64,000 nt of DNA from Bacillota bacterium (GCA_021770445.1 JAETQY010000009.1:19677-83676), one strand, 5' to 3'; shown: positions 1 through 7,556, counted from the stretch's first letter. Translations and numbers: made by a program. Notes: generated from the letters alone by a model not told the origin.

Positions 1-1849
1 AGAAGGCTGTTCCCCCGAACTCAGACGGAAGAGTATCGTCCACGCCCAGCAGGATCAGGTCCGCCGGGTCAATGGTGATCCCGAACTCTTCCCGGGCCTC
101 CCGGGCCGCCGCCTGTCTGGAGGTCTCCCCGGGTTCAATGTGGCCGCCGGGGCCGCAGATAGTTCCCGGGCAGAAGTCAGACTTCCTCCGCCCGATCAGA
201 ACGTAGCCGTCCTTGACCACGATTACCCCAGCGCCGTTCAATTTCCCTCCGCCCTGTTCGGCCGTAGGATCGCCGTCAGCGACGTTCTGTTGCTGGGTAG
301 GGTTGTTGTTCATCTGCCCCGGTTGCGACGTTCCCTGAGCGCCTGTGAGCCTTCCCTGGTGGTTCTCGGCTGTCCCCTGGAGTGCGGGGTCGTAAATTGC
401 ATCAGGGCCCAGCCCCCATGTCTCATCCTCGGGCTCATCGTCCAGGAGCGTGTCGATGTCGAACGTGCCCTCCTTTTCCAGTCCCCGGCGGACCTCCTCC
501 GGCCCGACCACCTGCATATCCACATACATCTGAGCGGTAGCAGCCTTGACCTGGGCGGTGTTCGCCTTGACCTGATCCACATTTGCCTGCTCCACCTCAC
601 TGAGGGACCACAGGGGGTTCATCTCCAGCTTGGGCTTCGGGTCCTCAGTGATATAACCCTGGGCCATGCCGGCCTTCACAATGATGTCCAGCAGATATTT
701 CAGGTTCGGCACCACCTGGACCTTCTGGTTGCGCTCGATATAGCTGTACCAGTTCTCCATATCCCCCTCGCCGGTGGAGTTCTCGCCCGCAGGGGATCGG
801 CCGAAGAGAACGGTCTGCGGGATGTTGGTGACAGAAGAGATGGTGGCAAAGGTAGTCTCCACAATATCCTTCACCCCGGCCAGTGACATACTCTTGAAGT
901 CGTAGGTCTCGCCGTCTGCGTCGATGGCGATGGAGTTCAGGAAGTTCCGGGCCATGTCGATCACCTGGAGCCGCCTCAGTACCGTATCCTCCCCTTCGTC
1001 GGTGGATAGGAGGTCGGCCAGGTTCTTCATGCCGTAGATGGCCTGGACGCATTTCTCCAGCATCTTCACCGCATAGGACGGCGCGGTGATGGCCTCCCGG
1101 AGCTCCTTTCTGATGCGGATGTATTCAGGGATGCCCCAATGCCGGTACTGCGTCATGGTGGATCGTTCAGGCACTTTCCCGTTTCGGAATACCAGGCACC
1201 GACTTTCATGGACGCGGAAGCTGCCGTAGATGCTGGACACGTCATAAAACTCAGGCTGAAGGAATCGGTGGCGGTAGCGGTTCCGCCCACCCTCCGCCGG
1301 GGGCTCTATGCGGTAGATGCTGTTGTAGTCAGGGATGGCAATACTCCGGTCATACACCCGCAGTTCCTCGATCCCCCTGACCGCGCCCAGGTCCAGGGGC
1401 TCATCCAGTCCCCGGCCGTCATCAATCATCATCACCGCGATGGAACCGCCATAGAGCCGGGACCACTTGATGGCCGTGGCGATGCTCTCATCCCACTCCA
1501 GCCATGCCAATGTGTCCTGGATGTACTCCTCGGCTTTCTCATCGGTCACTCCGGTCTCGAAGCCCTTCTTCACCGCCTCTTCAGCAGGGGCGTCGATGAT
1601 CTTTGAGAACAGGCCACCATCCTGATACATCTCTGTTAGGTCCATGTCGGAGACCGGACCTTCTGGAGTGTATGAGTAGGCGGTCGAGTTGTCCTGGGCG
1701 GTGCCGTACTTATTCAACAGGTTCACATATCCATCCTGGCGGAGCTGCTTGGTTTTGCCGTTGATCCGGTCCAGTGCGTTCCGGCCAGCCTCAATGCGGA
1801 GCATTTGTTGGTATCTGTTGATCTCAGCCGCGCTCTTATAATCGAACAT
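1..1849 (-). CDS. Phage portal protein (DUF1073-like) with fused Nudix domain, 3' end outside window
   Basis: The frame is open from ATG 1849 (RBS GAGGTGAGAAG just upstream) to the window edge, about 616 codons. Residues from about 60 to 470 resemble DUF1073-type portals, the dodecameric ring through which DNA enters the capsid, and the gene directly follows large terminase. A Q/N/P-rich linker (about 500-535) leads into a second domain. This has a Nudix box at about residues 566-590, seen as GPGGHIEPGE followed by REAREEFG, which fits GX5EX7REUXEEXGU. Nudix enzymes hydrolyse nucleoside diphosphates linked to another moiety; the substrate here is unknown. The fusion is in one uninterrupted frame. 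The portal call is strong, the Nudix motif is clear, and its activity is an inference. The C-terminus is not visible. Confidence 0.88.
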   Translation of the reverse strand, partial: MFDYKSAAEINRYQQMLRIEAGRNALDRINGKTKQLRQDGYVNLLNKYGTAQDNSTAYSYTPEGPVSDMDLTEMYQDGGLFSKIIDAPAEEAVKKGFETGVTDEKAEEYIQDTLAWLEWDESIATAIKWSRLYGGSIAVMMIDDGRGLDEPLDLGAVRGIEELRVYDRSIAIPDYNSIYRIEPPAEGGRNRYRHRFLQPEFYDVSSIYGSFRVHESRCLVFRNGKVPERSTMTQYRHWGIPEYIRIRKELREAITAPSYAVKMLEKCVQAIYGMKNLADLLSTDEGEDTVLRRLQVIDMARNFLNSIAIDADGETYDFKSMSLAGVKDIVETTFATISSVTNIPQTVLFGRSPAGENSTGEGDMENWYSYIERNQKVQVVPNLKYLLDIIVKAGMAQGYITEDPKPKLEMNPLWSLSEVEQANVDQVKANTAQVKAATAQMYVDMQVVGPEEVRRGLEKEGTFDIDTLLDDEPEDETWGLGPDAIYDPALQGTAENHQGRLTGAQGTSQPGQMNNNPTQQQNVADGDPTAEQGGGKLNGAGVIVVKDGYVLIGRRKSDFCPGTICGPGGHIEPGETSRQAAAREAREEFGITIDPADLILLGVDDTLPSEFGGTAF

Positions 1850-1868
1850 ATCTTCTCACCTCTCATTA

Positions 1869-3287
1869 TCAGGATGTCAGGCTTGCCGCGTCGAAAATCT
1901 TCTTCACGAAGCAAGTCAGCGCAACGGCGTCCGCCCGGTCGGGCGAGTCGATGTTGCGCTTTTTCATTTCTTTTTTGCTTTCCAGTTGGATTTTGCCGCC
2001 GCTGGTCACGGTGTACTTGCGAACAGATAGCTGGGCCACCAGTTCGGTGTCATTGGGCAGTTTCAGCCGCCCGGCCTCCATGGTGTCCCGGATGATGGAC
2101 CACATATAGGAAGTGATGTCCGCGAAGTAGGCCGCCGCGTCCTGATCGGGGACTTTGGCACCGAAGTTGACGGGGATGATCTCCAGTCTGGATAGGTGTT
2201 GCTCTCGCTTCACCTCGGCCAGCCGGTCCGTAACCCCTCCGCCCAGGCCGGTATCGTCGATATTGACATAGATGCGGCCCCGGTACTTCGGGTAGTCGGA
2301 CAGGAGTTTCCGGTACTGGAGAACAATGTCCCCCACCGTCCGCATGAGGTTTTGGCCCCGGCGGATGATAGGGAGAGTGGTTACGCCGCCCACATTCTGA
2401 GCGATAACGGTCTCATCGTCACCATACCGGGCCACGTCCACTCCCAGGCTGATCCTGGTGATGGGGGCCTCCAGGTCCAGGGCGATGGATTTCTCCACCA
2501 GGGTCAGGGGGATAAACACGTCATCCTCCTGCGAAGGGAAGTTCCCGAACACCCGGACCTGGACCACGTTGCTCTTTTCGCCATACTTGCGGATCAGGGC
2601 GTTGATCGTGGTTTTGTTGGTTCGGGAGCTGTCCAGGGAAGATACCTTGTGGCACCTGTAAAGGCCCCTGTTGGCTGTGTGGCTGTCATAGAAGGTCCCG
2701 GATGTCCTGGTAGGGTTCCCGCACATCAGGAGCCTGTTATTGGCACCAGAGAGAGTGCCCAGGATTGCCTCCATGATCTCATCTTCCACGCCGGACGCCT
2801 CATCCACGATGAACAGCATATTATCTTCGTGAAAGCCCTGCATATTCTCAGGCTTGGAGGCTGTCCGGGCCACGGCAAACCACCGCTTCTCAAACCCCTT
2901 CATGTAGACATAGGTTTTCGTCCACTTCAGGAGCTCCCGGAGCAAGGGGCTGTTGGACCGCCACTTTTCAACCTCGCTCCAGAGAACGTCGTGGAGCTGT
3001 TGGCGGGTGGGGGCGGTTGCAACCACGCGGGGGAACCGGAAACAGGTCAGGAACCAGAGAAGGGCCACGGCTTCAACGCCGGTCTTGCCGACGCCCTGGC
3101 CGGATCGTACCGTTACCCAGGGAGCCTCGGCCAGATCACGGAGAACGTCCTGTTGCCACTGGTCAGGCTCAAATAGGAGGACTTCCCTGGCATACAGAAC
3201 CGGGTCCTTTTGGTAGAGGGGGACGCGGCGGTTGAAGAAGTCACGGTTTTTCTTCCTCTTCGCCTGGGCCTTGGTCATCTGTGCCAT
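1869..3287 (-). CDS. terL: Phage terminase large subunit
   Basis: This is the ATP-driven DNA packaging motor and nuclease that docks on the portal. With the start at ATG 3287 the protein has 472 residues. Walker A is SGQGVGKT at 62-69 and Walker B is MLFIVDEA at about 157-164. The RNase H-like nuclease has GVDVARYGDDE near 282-292, an IDDTGLGG segment, and a C-terminal DRADAVALT. An upstream in-frame start at 3344 exists but lies deeper inside terS; ATG 3287 has GAGG spaced about 8 nt upstream. It overlaps terS by 47 nt and ends 19 nt before the portal start, so the three genes form one packaging operon. Confidence 0.95.
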   Translation of the reverse strand: MAQMTKAQAKRKKNRDFFNRRVPLYQKDPVLYAREVLLFEPDQWQQDVLRDLAEAPWVTVRSGQGVGKTGVEAVALLWFLTCFRFPRVVATAPTRQQLHDVLWSEVEKWRSNSPLLRELLKWTKTYVYMKGFEKRWFAVARTASKPENMQGFHEDNMLFIVDEASGVEDEIMEAILGTLSGANNRLLMCGNPTRTSGTFYDSHTANRGLYRCHKVSSLDSSRTNKTTINALIRKYGEKSNVVQVRVFGNFPSQEDDVFIPLTLVEKSIALDLEAPITRISLGVDVARYGDDETVIAQNVGGVTTLPIIRRGQNLMRTVGDIVLQYRKLLSDYPKYRGRIYVNIDDTGLGGGVTDRLAEVKREQHLSRLEIIPVNFGAKVPDQDAAAYFADITSYMWSIIRDTMEAGRLKLPNDTELVAQLSVRKYTVTSGGKIQLESKKEMKKRNIDSPDRADAVALTCFVKKIFDAASLTS

Positions 3288-3720
3288 CGGGGTCCTCGCC
3301 TCCATCCTCAGTAGTGACATCGGGGATCGCATTGATCCAGTCACTCACAACATCGGTCCCGCCGCTGCCGGCCTCCTGCTCGGCCTCGAACCGCTTTTCC
3401 TCCAGCTTGATCTTGGGATTGTATCCAGCGGTATCCCGAACGAACTCAGCCGCCCGGGTGTCCCCGGTCATTGCCTTCACCAGCATCGCAGAGAGCAAAG
3501 CCATCTGATTGGTCAGGTCTCTTTCGTCAACACCCATCTTTTTCAGGTAGTCGTCTGCACCCTCCATCGCTGGCATATCCAGGAGCATCTTCATAGCCTT
3601 CGCCATGTCCCGTTTCCTGCGCCTGGAGGCCCCGCTGGCTTTCCCCCCTTTGGACTGGATCGCCCTTTGTTCGCTCGTTGTTCGCTCGGTAATCGGGATC
3701 AGGTTTTTCTCATTTGGCAT
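3241..3720 (-). CDS. terS: Phage terminase small subunit
   Basis: The 159-residue protein begins MPNEKNLIPITERT and has an N-terminal KGG-type basic motif (SKGGKASGASRRRKRDM), a helical middle region and a very acidic C-terminal tail (about residues 125-159). Small terminases bind the phage pac/cos site and deliver DNA to the large subunit. The assignment rests on position directly upstream of terL and on the KGG/helical layout rather than on a catalytic motif. The start ATG 3720 has GGTGGTG as RBS; a longer in-frame start at 3762 would read through a likely hairpin. Confidence 0.8.
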   Translation of the reverse strand: MPNEKNLIPITERTTSEQRAIQSKGGKASGASRRRKRDMAKAMKMLLDMPAMEGADDYLKKMGVDERDLTNQMALLSAMLVKAMTGDTRAAEFVRDTAGYNPKIKLEEKRFEAEQEAGSGGTDVVSDWINAIPDVTTEDGGEDPDGTDDQGPGEEEEKP

Positions 3721-3749
3721 ATCACCACCATCTTTGCAGAAAAAGAGGA

Positions 3750-3775
3750 AGCGGCCACCCATTCAGGCGACCGCT
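3750..3775 (-). terminator. Possible terminator/attenuator before terS
   Basis: On the minus strand an imperfect 10-bp stem (AGCGGTCGCC with GGTGGCCGCT) is followed by TCCTCTTTTTC. It lies between the MgsA-like gene and terS, so it could separate the cassette upstream from the packaging genes or attenuate read-through. Confidence 0.4.
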
Positions 3776-3801
3776 CCCCGTTTGATTTTGCACCGCTGGA
3801 G

Positions 3802-4356
3802 TCAGAGTTGGACCCCCTCAAATAAGCTGATTTGCTTATTTGCCAGGGCGTTTTCCTCTTCCCGGAAGAACTGTTGCTTGGTCTTGCCCATAGCCTTCCC
3901 CTTTCGGGTGTGGCAGTCAAAGACGTACTCGGGAACATCCATCCGGCCAGCGCGGACCTCCTGGAAGGCCCTCTCGATTTCCTCATCGGACAAGAGCTGC
4001 TTTTTGTCGTAGATGTAGTTGGAGAGCACGTCGGCGTCCCGGCTGTGGCCGCAGGTGCATAGGATGATGACCGCTTTGGAGATAAAAATACGGCCCTTCA
4101 GATCGTCGCCACGCTTGCCCTTGTTTACAACGTGGAACGAATCATAAAGAGCCTTGATCTCCTGCGTCACCAAACCGTGACAATCTTCAGCCGATACCGT
4201 GAGGAGCCGCTTCCAGCAGTATTCCGCGTACTTCGGGAAAAGCTCCAGGGCCATATAGCCCGCCAGTTTTACATCGCCCCGCCTGATAGATTTTTGCAGG
4301 GCGGAGGCCACTTCATAGAAGTCATAGCCTCGCTGTGTTCTCAAATCATATCCCAT
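3802..4356 (-). CDS. MgsA/RarA C-terminal-like helical protein
   Basis: The 184-residue protein starts at ATG 4356 behind GGAGGGG. Its first half (YDFYEVASALQKSIRRGDVK, LAGYMALELFP, KRLLTVSAEDCHGL) resembles the C-terminal helical tetramerisation region of MgsA/RarA, the AAA+ protein acting at stalled replication forks, but no Walker ATPase domain is present. The C-terminal part is basic. Such orphan domains occur in Firmicute phages, and their function is not established. It sits between the sugar-dehydrogenase gene and terS. A weak promoter lies just upstream. The family resemblance is moderately sure and the role is unknown. Confidence 0.6.
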   Translation of the reverse strand: MGYDLRTQRGYDFYEVASALQKSIRRGDVKLAGYMALELFPKYAEYCWKRLLTVSAEDCHGLVTQEIKALYDSFHVVNKGKRGDDLKGRIFISKAVIILCTCGHSRDADVLSNYIYDKKQLLSDEEIERAFQEVRAGRMDVPEYVFDCHTRKGKAMGKTKQQFFREEENALANKQISLFEGVQL

Positions 4357-4388
4357 AGACTGATCCCCTCCGTTCAGGTTATGTCCAT

Positions 4389-4418
4389 AGTATATCACAG
4401 ACGGTCCGCCTACGGGAA
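4389..4418 (-). promoter_or_regulatory. Weak promoter for the MgsA-like gene
   Basis: Minus-strand -10 TATACT (4389-4394) lies 18 bp from TTCCCG (4413-4418), a poor -35, and about 33 bp upstream of ATG 4356. The segment just upstream has two GTGAAC direct repeats (4430-4460), which may be a binding site. Confidence 0.35.
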
Positions 4419-4456
4419 GCGTTTTCGTTTACGTTCACTAAATATTTACCGATAGT

Positions 4457-5218
4457 TCACGAAACAATATCTTTTCCCTTCATCCTTTCATTGAACTCGA
4501 TGACGGAGAGAAGGAAGGGCATCTCGAAGGTCTCCGCGATGGCGGGCACGTCCTTGTCCAGACAGTGGGAGCTCCAGAACGGGGTCTCATCGTAAACGAA
4601 GGTGTGGGATTTCCCCACGCGGGGGTCCAGGGTGAAGAGTTCCCTCAGCTCCTCATAGGATACACCGATCTGTTTGGCCGTATCCCAAAACTGAGTGCAG
4701 AAGCTCACCTTGGTGGCGAGGAAGGCGTTCTCCATGTATTTTGCCAGCTCGGCCGTCTTGGCGTCGGTGATCCTGAAGGTATGCCGCCCATCATAGACCC
4801 GCTGAAGGATTTGCTGGGCTTTCAGGCAGTCGTCCCGCTGGCCGCCCAGGATCGTGAAGGGGAAGTCGAAGTTATTACAATGCTGGGTCCCGCCGTAATA
4901 CTCCGGGGAGAAGATGACGGTTTTCCCGGTGACTTTCTTCAGATGATCCACGGTCCCGGGGAGGACGGTGGACTTGACCACGAAGATGTCAGCGTCGTTC
5001 TCCAGGATGGCGTTCTCCACCTCGCGGGTGTCGCATACACACTCGCCGGGGATGTAGGGGGTATCAACGCAGACGAAGGCCGCATCATACCGCTCCCCGT
5101 CCTGGCGGGTGTTCTCATCCGGCTTGTACTTGTCGAAGATGTCCGGCTGGAGGGCGGCGATTTCCCGCTCCAGGTTGTGGCCGACGGTCCCATAACCGAT
5201 AATCAAAACCTTTTTCAT
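4457..5218 (-). CDS. Short UDP-glucose/GDP-mannose dehydrogenase-like protein
   Basis: The 253-residue protein has an N-terminal Rossmann motif GYGTVG (8-13), KSTVLPGT in the NAD domain, and SPEYYGG followed by a helical dimerisation region. It also has a loop HCLDKD (218-223) matching the CLPKD catalytic-cysteine loop of nucleotide-sugar dehydrogenases, with Cys219 as the likely nucleophile. Bacterial family members are usually about 390-450 residues. The C-terminal sugar-nucleotide-binding domain is missing here, and the usual glycine-rich residues before the cysteine are replaced by PFWSSH. The start ATG overlaps the glycosyltransferase stop by 4 nt (ATGA), indicating translational coupling. 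It may make a uronic-acid nucleotide donor for that enzyme; this is an inference. Confidence 0.8.
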   Translation of the reverse strand: MKKVLIIGYGTVGHNLEREIAALQPDIFDKYKPDENTRQDGERYDAAFVCVDTPYIPGECVCDTREVENAILENDADIFVVKSTVLPGTVDHLKKVTGKTVIFSPEYYGGTQHCNNFDFPFTILGGQRDDCLKAQQILQRVYDGRHTFRITDAKTAELAKYMENAFLATKVSFCTQFWDTAKQIGVSYEELRELFTLDPRVGKSHTFVYDETPFWSSHCLDKDVPAIAETFEMPFLLSVIEFNERMKGKDIVS

Positions 5219-5970
5219 AGCTTTATATCCTGCTTTCTTTTAACTTTGGTCCTGAGAAAGACCTGAGATGCGTGTGTGGATTTGGTCAGGTAGCCCTTCC
5301 ATTTCTGCACCAGGGATTCCGTGGACGCCTCATACTCTTCCTGAGTGCGGAAGGCGCTGTTGCCGCCCACATTGTTGTCCCGAAGCTGGTAGAAGCAGTA
5401 GCGGTCATCAATCCACAGGATGCGGTCCACCAGCATATTCTTCATGCAGAAGTCGATGTCCACCTTGTACTTGTCATCCCTGAAGGTGTACTGCCGGCCG
5501 ATAACCCCGATCACGCCCCCGACCCAGCCGGTCAGCTTGAAGGGTTCGCAGCCGTTGAATTTACGGATGTCCGTTTGGGAGAAGCCGAAACAGTGAAGCC
5601 CGGCGTCATCCGCCATGACTGCCGCGTTGATGATGACCTGGGTGATTTCTTCAGGGTCCGTGATGGGCCGCGCCTTTTTCGCCGTCAGGCAGTAGAGCCG
5701 GATCAGGTCATCATCAATCATCACGATAATCCGCTCATCAAAGTGCTGGAGGACCCAATTTCGGACCCGCCCCAGGCCAATCACGCTGTCCGGGATGGTC
5801 AGGATCGGGTTCTTCACGGCGGCCCGGTATGCAGCCTCCTCGGACTCGGGGACCAGTACCTCTACGAAGTCAGGAAGGATTTCCGTTGTCGTGATCGTCT
5901 GACTGCGCCCCCGGCTCAGGATCAGCAGCTTGATGTTGTAATAGTTCAAGCAGTCTCTTTCCGTTGACAA
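5215..5970 (-). CDS. GT-A glycosyltransferase, TAGT (TET-associated glycosyltransferase)-like
   Basis: The protein has up to 251 residues. It opens with a Rossmann-like strand (IKLLILSRGRSQTI, about 13-26), then PESEEAAYRAA and GLGRVRNWVL, a DDD metal-site motif in VMIDDDL (about 83-89), and an acceptor-side stretch with VDIDFCMKNM. This layout resembles the TAGT glycosyltransferases that Iyer, Aravind and colleagues linked to phage DNA-base hypermodification; the match is from memory. No ATG fits the N-terminus: TTG 5970 overlaps the ParB-like gene by 101 nt, and TTG 5949 has a better-spaced purine-rich RBS. It is coupled to the dehydrogenase downstream. Acceptor (DNA, protein or other) is unknown. 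Confidence 0.72.
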   Translation of the reverse strand: MSTERDCLNYYNIKLLILSRGRSQTITTTEILPDFVEVLVPESEEAAYRAAVKNPILTIPDSVIGLGRVRNWVLQHFDERIIVMIDDDLIRLYCLTAKKARPITDPEEITQVIINAAVMADDAGLHCFGFSQTDIRKFNGCEPFKLTGWVGGVIGVIGRQYTFRDDKYKVDIDFCMKNMLVDRILWIDDRYCFYQLRDNNVGGNSAFRTQEEYEASTESLVQKWKGYLTKSTHASQVFLRTKVKRKQDIKL

Positions 5971-6526
5971 CTCTGCCCACCCCCACTTTCTTTGTTGTGC
6001 CGTATCCGGCGTTGACCTTGTGGATGCCGAAGGCGTTGACCGCGTTCAGCCAATCCATCTGATTGTCAAAGACGAACACCAGGTAGTCGTGGTGCTCGAA
6101 GGCTTTCAGCTCCATGGACTCCATCCCGGTCCCGCCGGACTTCTTGGCCTCCTTCTTCACCTCTTCAGAGGGGAAGCCAAACAGGGACATATCGAACATA
6201 GGAAGGTCCAGGAGCTCCAGGTCCAGCTTCGGCAGGTTCCAGGTGGCTTGCTCCGCCGATTTATTGTCTGCCAGGCGGAAGGCTTTGACCTGCTCGGGGG
6301 TCAGGTCATCCACTCCGACGGTGGGCACTTCCTGGAGCCCCAGCTTTTGGGCGGCCTTCCAGCGGGTATGCCCGCACACAATCACATCATCGGAGTCCAG
6401 CACAATAGGGACCCGGAAGCCGAATTGCTTGATGCTCTCCGCCAGGTAGGGTACGGCGTTATCATTGTCCCGGGGGTTTCCCGGGTACGGTTTGATGTCC
6501 GCCGTTCGCTTCATCACAATTTCCAT
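5870..6526 (-). CDS. ParB/Srx-like nuclease-fold protein
   Basis: The 218-residue protein has the ParB/sulfiredoxin-fold N-terminus: DIKPYPGNPRDN (10-21), an amphipathic ESIKQFGFRVPIVLD segment, and the signature GHTRWKAAQKLG (52-63), where chromosomal ParB has GERRxRA. Phage copies of this domain are usually found beside DNA-modification or terminase genes and may act as CTP-dependent switches or nucleases. No partitioning ParA is present. The C-terminal region (about 135-200) is a second, unrecognised domain. ATG 6526 follows AGAGG. It heads the cassette with the glycosyltransferase and dehydrogenase. Confidence 0.82.
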   Translation of the reverse strand: MEIVMKRTADIKPYPGNPRDNDNAVPYLAESIKQFGFRVPIVLDSDDVIVCGHTRWKAAQKLGLQEVPTVGVDDLTPEQVKAFRLADNKSAEQATWNLPKLDLELLDLPMFDMSLFGFPSEEVKKEAKKSGGTGMESMELKAFEHHDYLVFVFDNQMDWLNAVNAFGIHKVNAGYGTTKKVGVGRVVNGKRLLELLQHQAADPEPGAQSDDHDNGNPS

Positions 6527-6553
6527 AAACAGTACCTCTCTTAGAAAATAGAA

Positions 6554-6582
6554 GGACGGCTCGGTGAATTACCGAACCGTCC
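6554..6582 (-). terminator. Hairpin in the leader before the ParB-like gene
   Basis: GGACGGCTCGGT and ACCGAACCGTCC form a 12-bp stem with one mismatch and a 5-nt loop. On the minus strand it is followed by TTCTATTTTC. It lies between the sigma-like regulator gene and the ParB-like gene, so it may terminate early transcription or regulate entry to the packaging operon. Confidence 0.5.
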
Positions 6583-6600
6583 ATGCGGGAGTTTGTCGAA

Positions 6601-6614
6601 TTGCCTTTTGGTAA
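6601..6614. promoter_or_regulatory. Operator-like site upstream of the ParB cassette
   Basis: TTGCCTTTTGGTAA matches the motif found in the lysogeny switch. The 20-bp context AATTGCCTTTTGGTAACTGT differs at only two positions from the site at 18,631-18,650. No good promoter was found over it; TTGTCA and AATTCG at 17-bp spacing is weak. Confidence 0.5.
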
Positions 6615-6645
6615 CTGTGTGACAAAAAAAGAAGGGAGAGAACCT

Positions 6646-6684
6646 ATGACACTACGATACTACCACATCGGCTTTCTCATGTAA
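6646..6684 (+). CDS. Possible 12-codon mini-ORF
   Basis: ATG 6646 follows AAGGGAGAG at good spacing and reads MTLRYYHIGFLM before TAA. It is on the strand opposite all neighbours, in the spacer between the regulator and ParB-like genes, and it could be chance. No homology is claimed. Confidence 0.2.
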   Translation: MTLRYYHIGFLM

Positions 6685-6703
6685 ATGACAGGTTTTTGCC
6701 ACG

Positions 6704-7279
6704 CTACTTGAAGATGCCGTCCACTCCGAACAGCAGAGCGGTGATCCTGGCCGTCGCGTCCCGAATATCCCGGTAGACCGTCCGGGTGTCCACGCTGTAT
6801 TTCTCCGCGATTTCCTCCAGGCTCAGATCTTCCGGGCCGATGTAGTAGTCATAGAGGACGTTGTACCGGCGAATATCCTCCGGCTTTTTGGATCGTTCAC
6901 ACGCGGCCCGGTAAATCTGGAGCATTTCGTTGATGTGGTCCATGATTAGCTTCGTCCGGGCGGCGCTCTTTTTGATGCTGTCCACGGTGGAAGCCTCTTC
7001 CCGGACCCACTCGCTCATCAGGTTCAAAATCTCATAGACATCCTCATCCTTGGCGGTGGAGGCGTCGAACACCGCATTGTCGGCGTGTTCCTTCAGGTCG
7101 CGGTAATTCTTCATCAGCAGCTTGGTGTTGTGGAGCCGCTTATCATAGATTTCCTTCCTGTGCCGGGTGGCCTCATCCCGGTACGCCTTAATACCGGCGG
7201 CGACGGCCAGACCGACGATCTCCTTCCTCTGATCGGCCGTCAGGGAAGGTGCGGCCCGTCCCTTCTTACTGCTCCCCAT
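6704..7279 (-). CDS. Sigma-like late transcription regulator (ArpU/RinA type)
   Basis: The 191-residue protein has a long basic helical N-terminus (MGSSKKGRAAPSLTADQRKE...) and a C-terminal sigma-70 region 4-like HTH (DLSLEEIAEKYSVDTRTVYRDI, about 150-175). In Firmicute prophages a protein of this kind just upstream of small terminase usually activates the late operon; that role is inferred from position and fold. ATG 7279 has GGAGG 7 nt upstream and overlaps the next gene by 14 nt. In-frame codons upstream of 7279 are antisense to that gene and are not used. Confidence 0.72.
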   Translation of the reverse strand: MGSSKKGRAAPSLTADQRKEIVGLAVAAGIKAYRDEATRHRKEIYDKRLHNTKLLMKNYRDLKEHADNAVFDASTAKDEDVYEILNLMSEWVREEASTVDSIKKSAARTKLIMDHINEMLQIYRAACERSKKPEDIRRYNVLYDYYIGPEDLSLEEIAEKYSVDTRTVYRDIRDATARITALLFGVDGIFK

Positions 7280-7556
7280 CGCCCTCACCTCCAGGCGTGG
7301 CGGCGTCGTTGATCTGGTGGCTGAGGACCACACCTTCAGCCATGATCTCCAGGAGCTCATCGAAGCGGACCGCGATGACAACATCCTTGCCGGCGGCGTG
7401 GAAGGTAACGGTTCCACACGCCACGTCCGCGACGATACTGCACTCAACGGAGGCTACCGGGGCGCCGCCCGCCTCCTGTTCCTTGAAGTCCTGGAGCCGC
7501 CCAGCGAAACACTGGACCTTGGTGGCTACTGCGTTACTGTTGGTTTTTTCGTCCAT
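7266..7556 (-). CDS. Hypothetical phage protein, 96 aa
   Basis: ATG 7556 follows AGGAGG. The protein has an alternating beta-type middle (ASVECSIVADVACGTVTFHAAGKDVVIAVRF, read in two strands), then DELLEIMAEGV and an acidic tail. It resembles no family I recognise. It overlaps the late-regulator start, so it is co-translated with it. Confidence 0.65.
   Translation of the reverse strand: MDEKTNSNAVATKVQCFAGRLQDFKEQEAGGAPVASVECSIVADVACGTVTFHAAGKDVVIAVRFDELLEIMAEGVVLSHQINDAATPGGEGDGEQ

Noticed and set aside
2196-3176. Long open frame on the plus strand opposite terminase
   Set aside because: It is a mirror of the GC-rich terminase codons; it has no RBS, no domain, and the minus strand has clear Walker and nuclease motifs.
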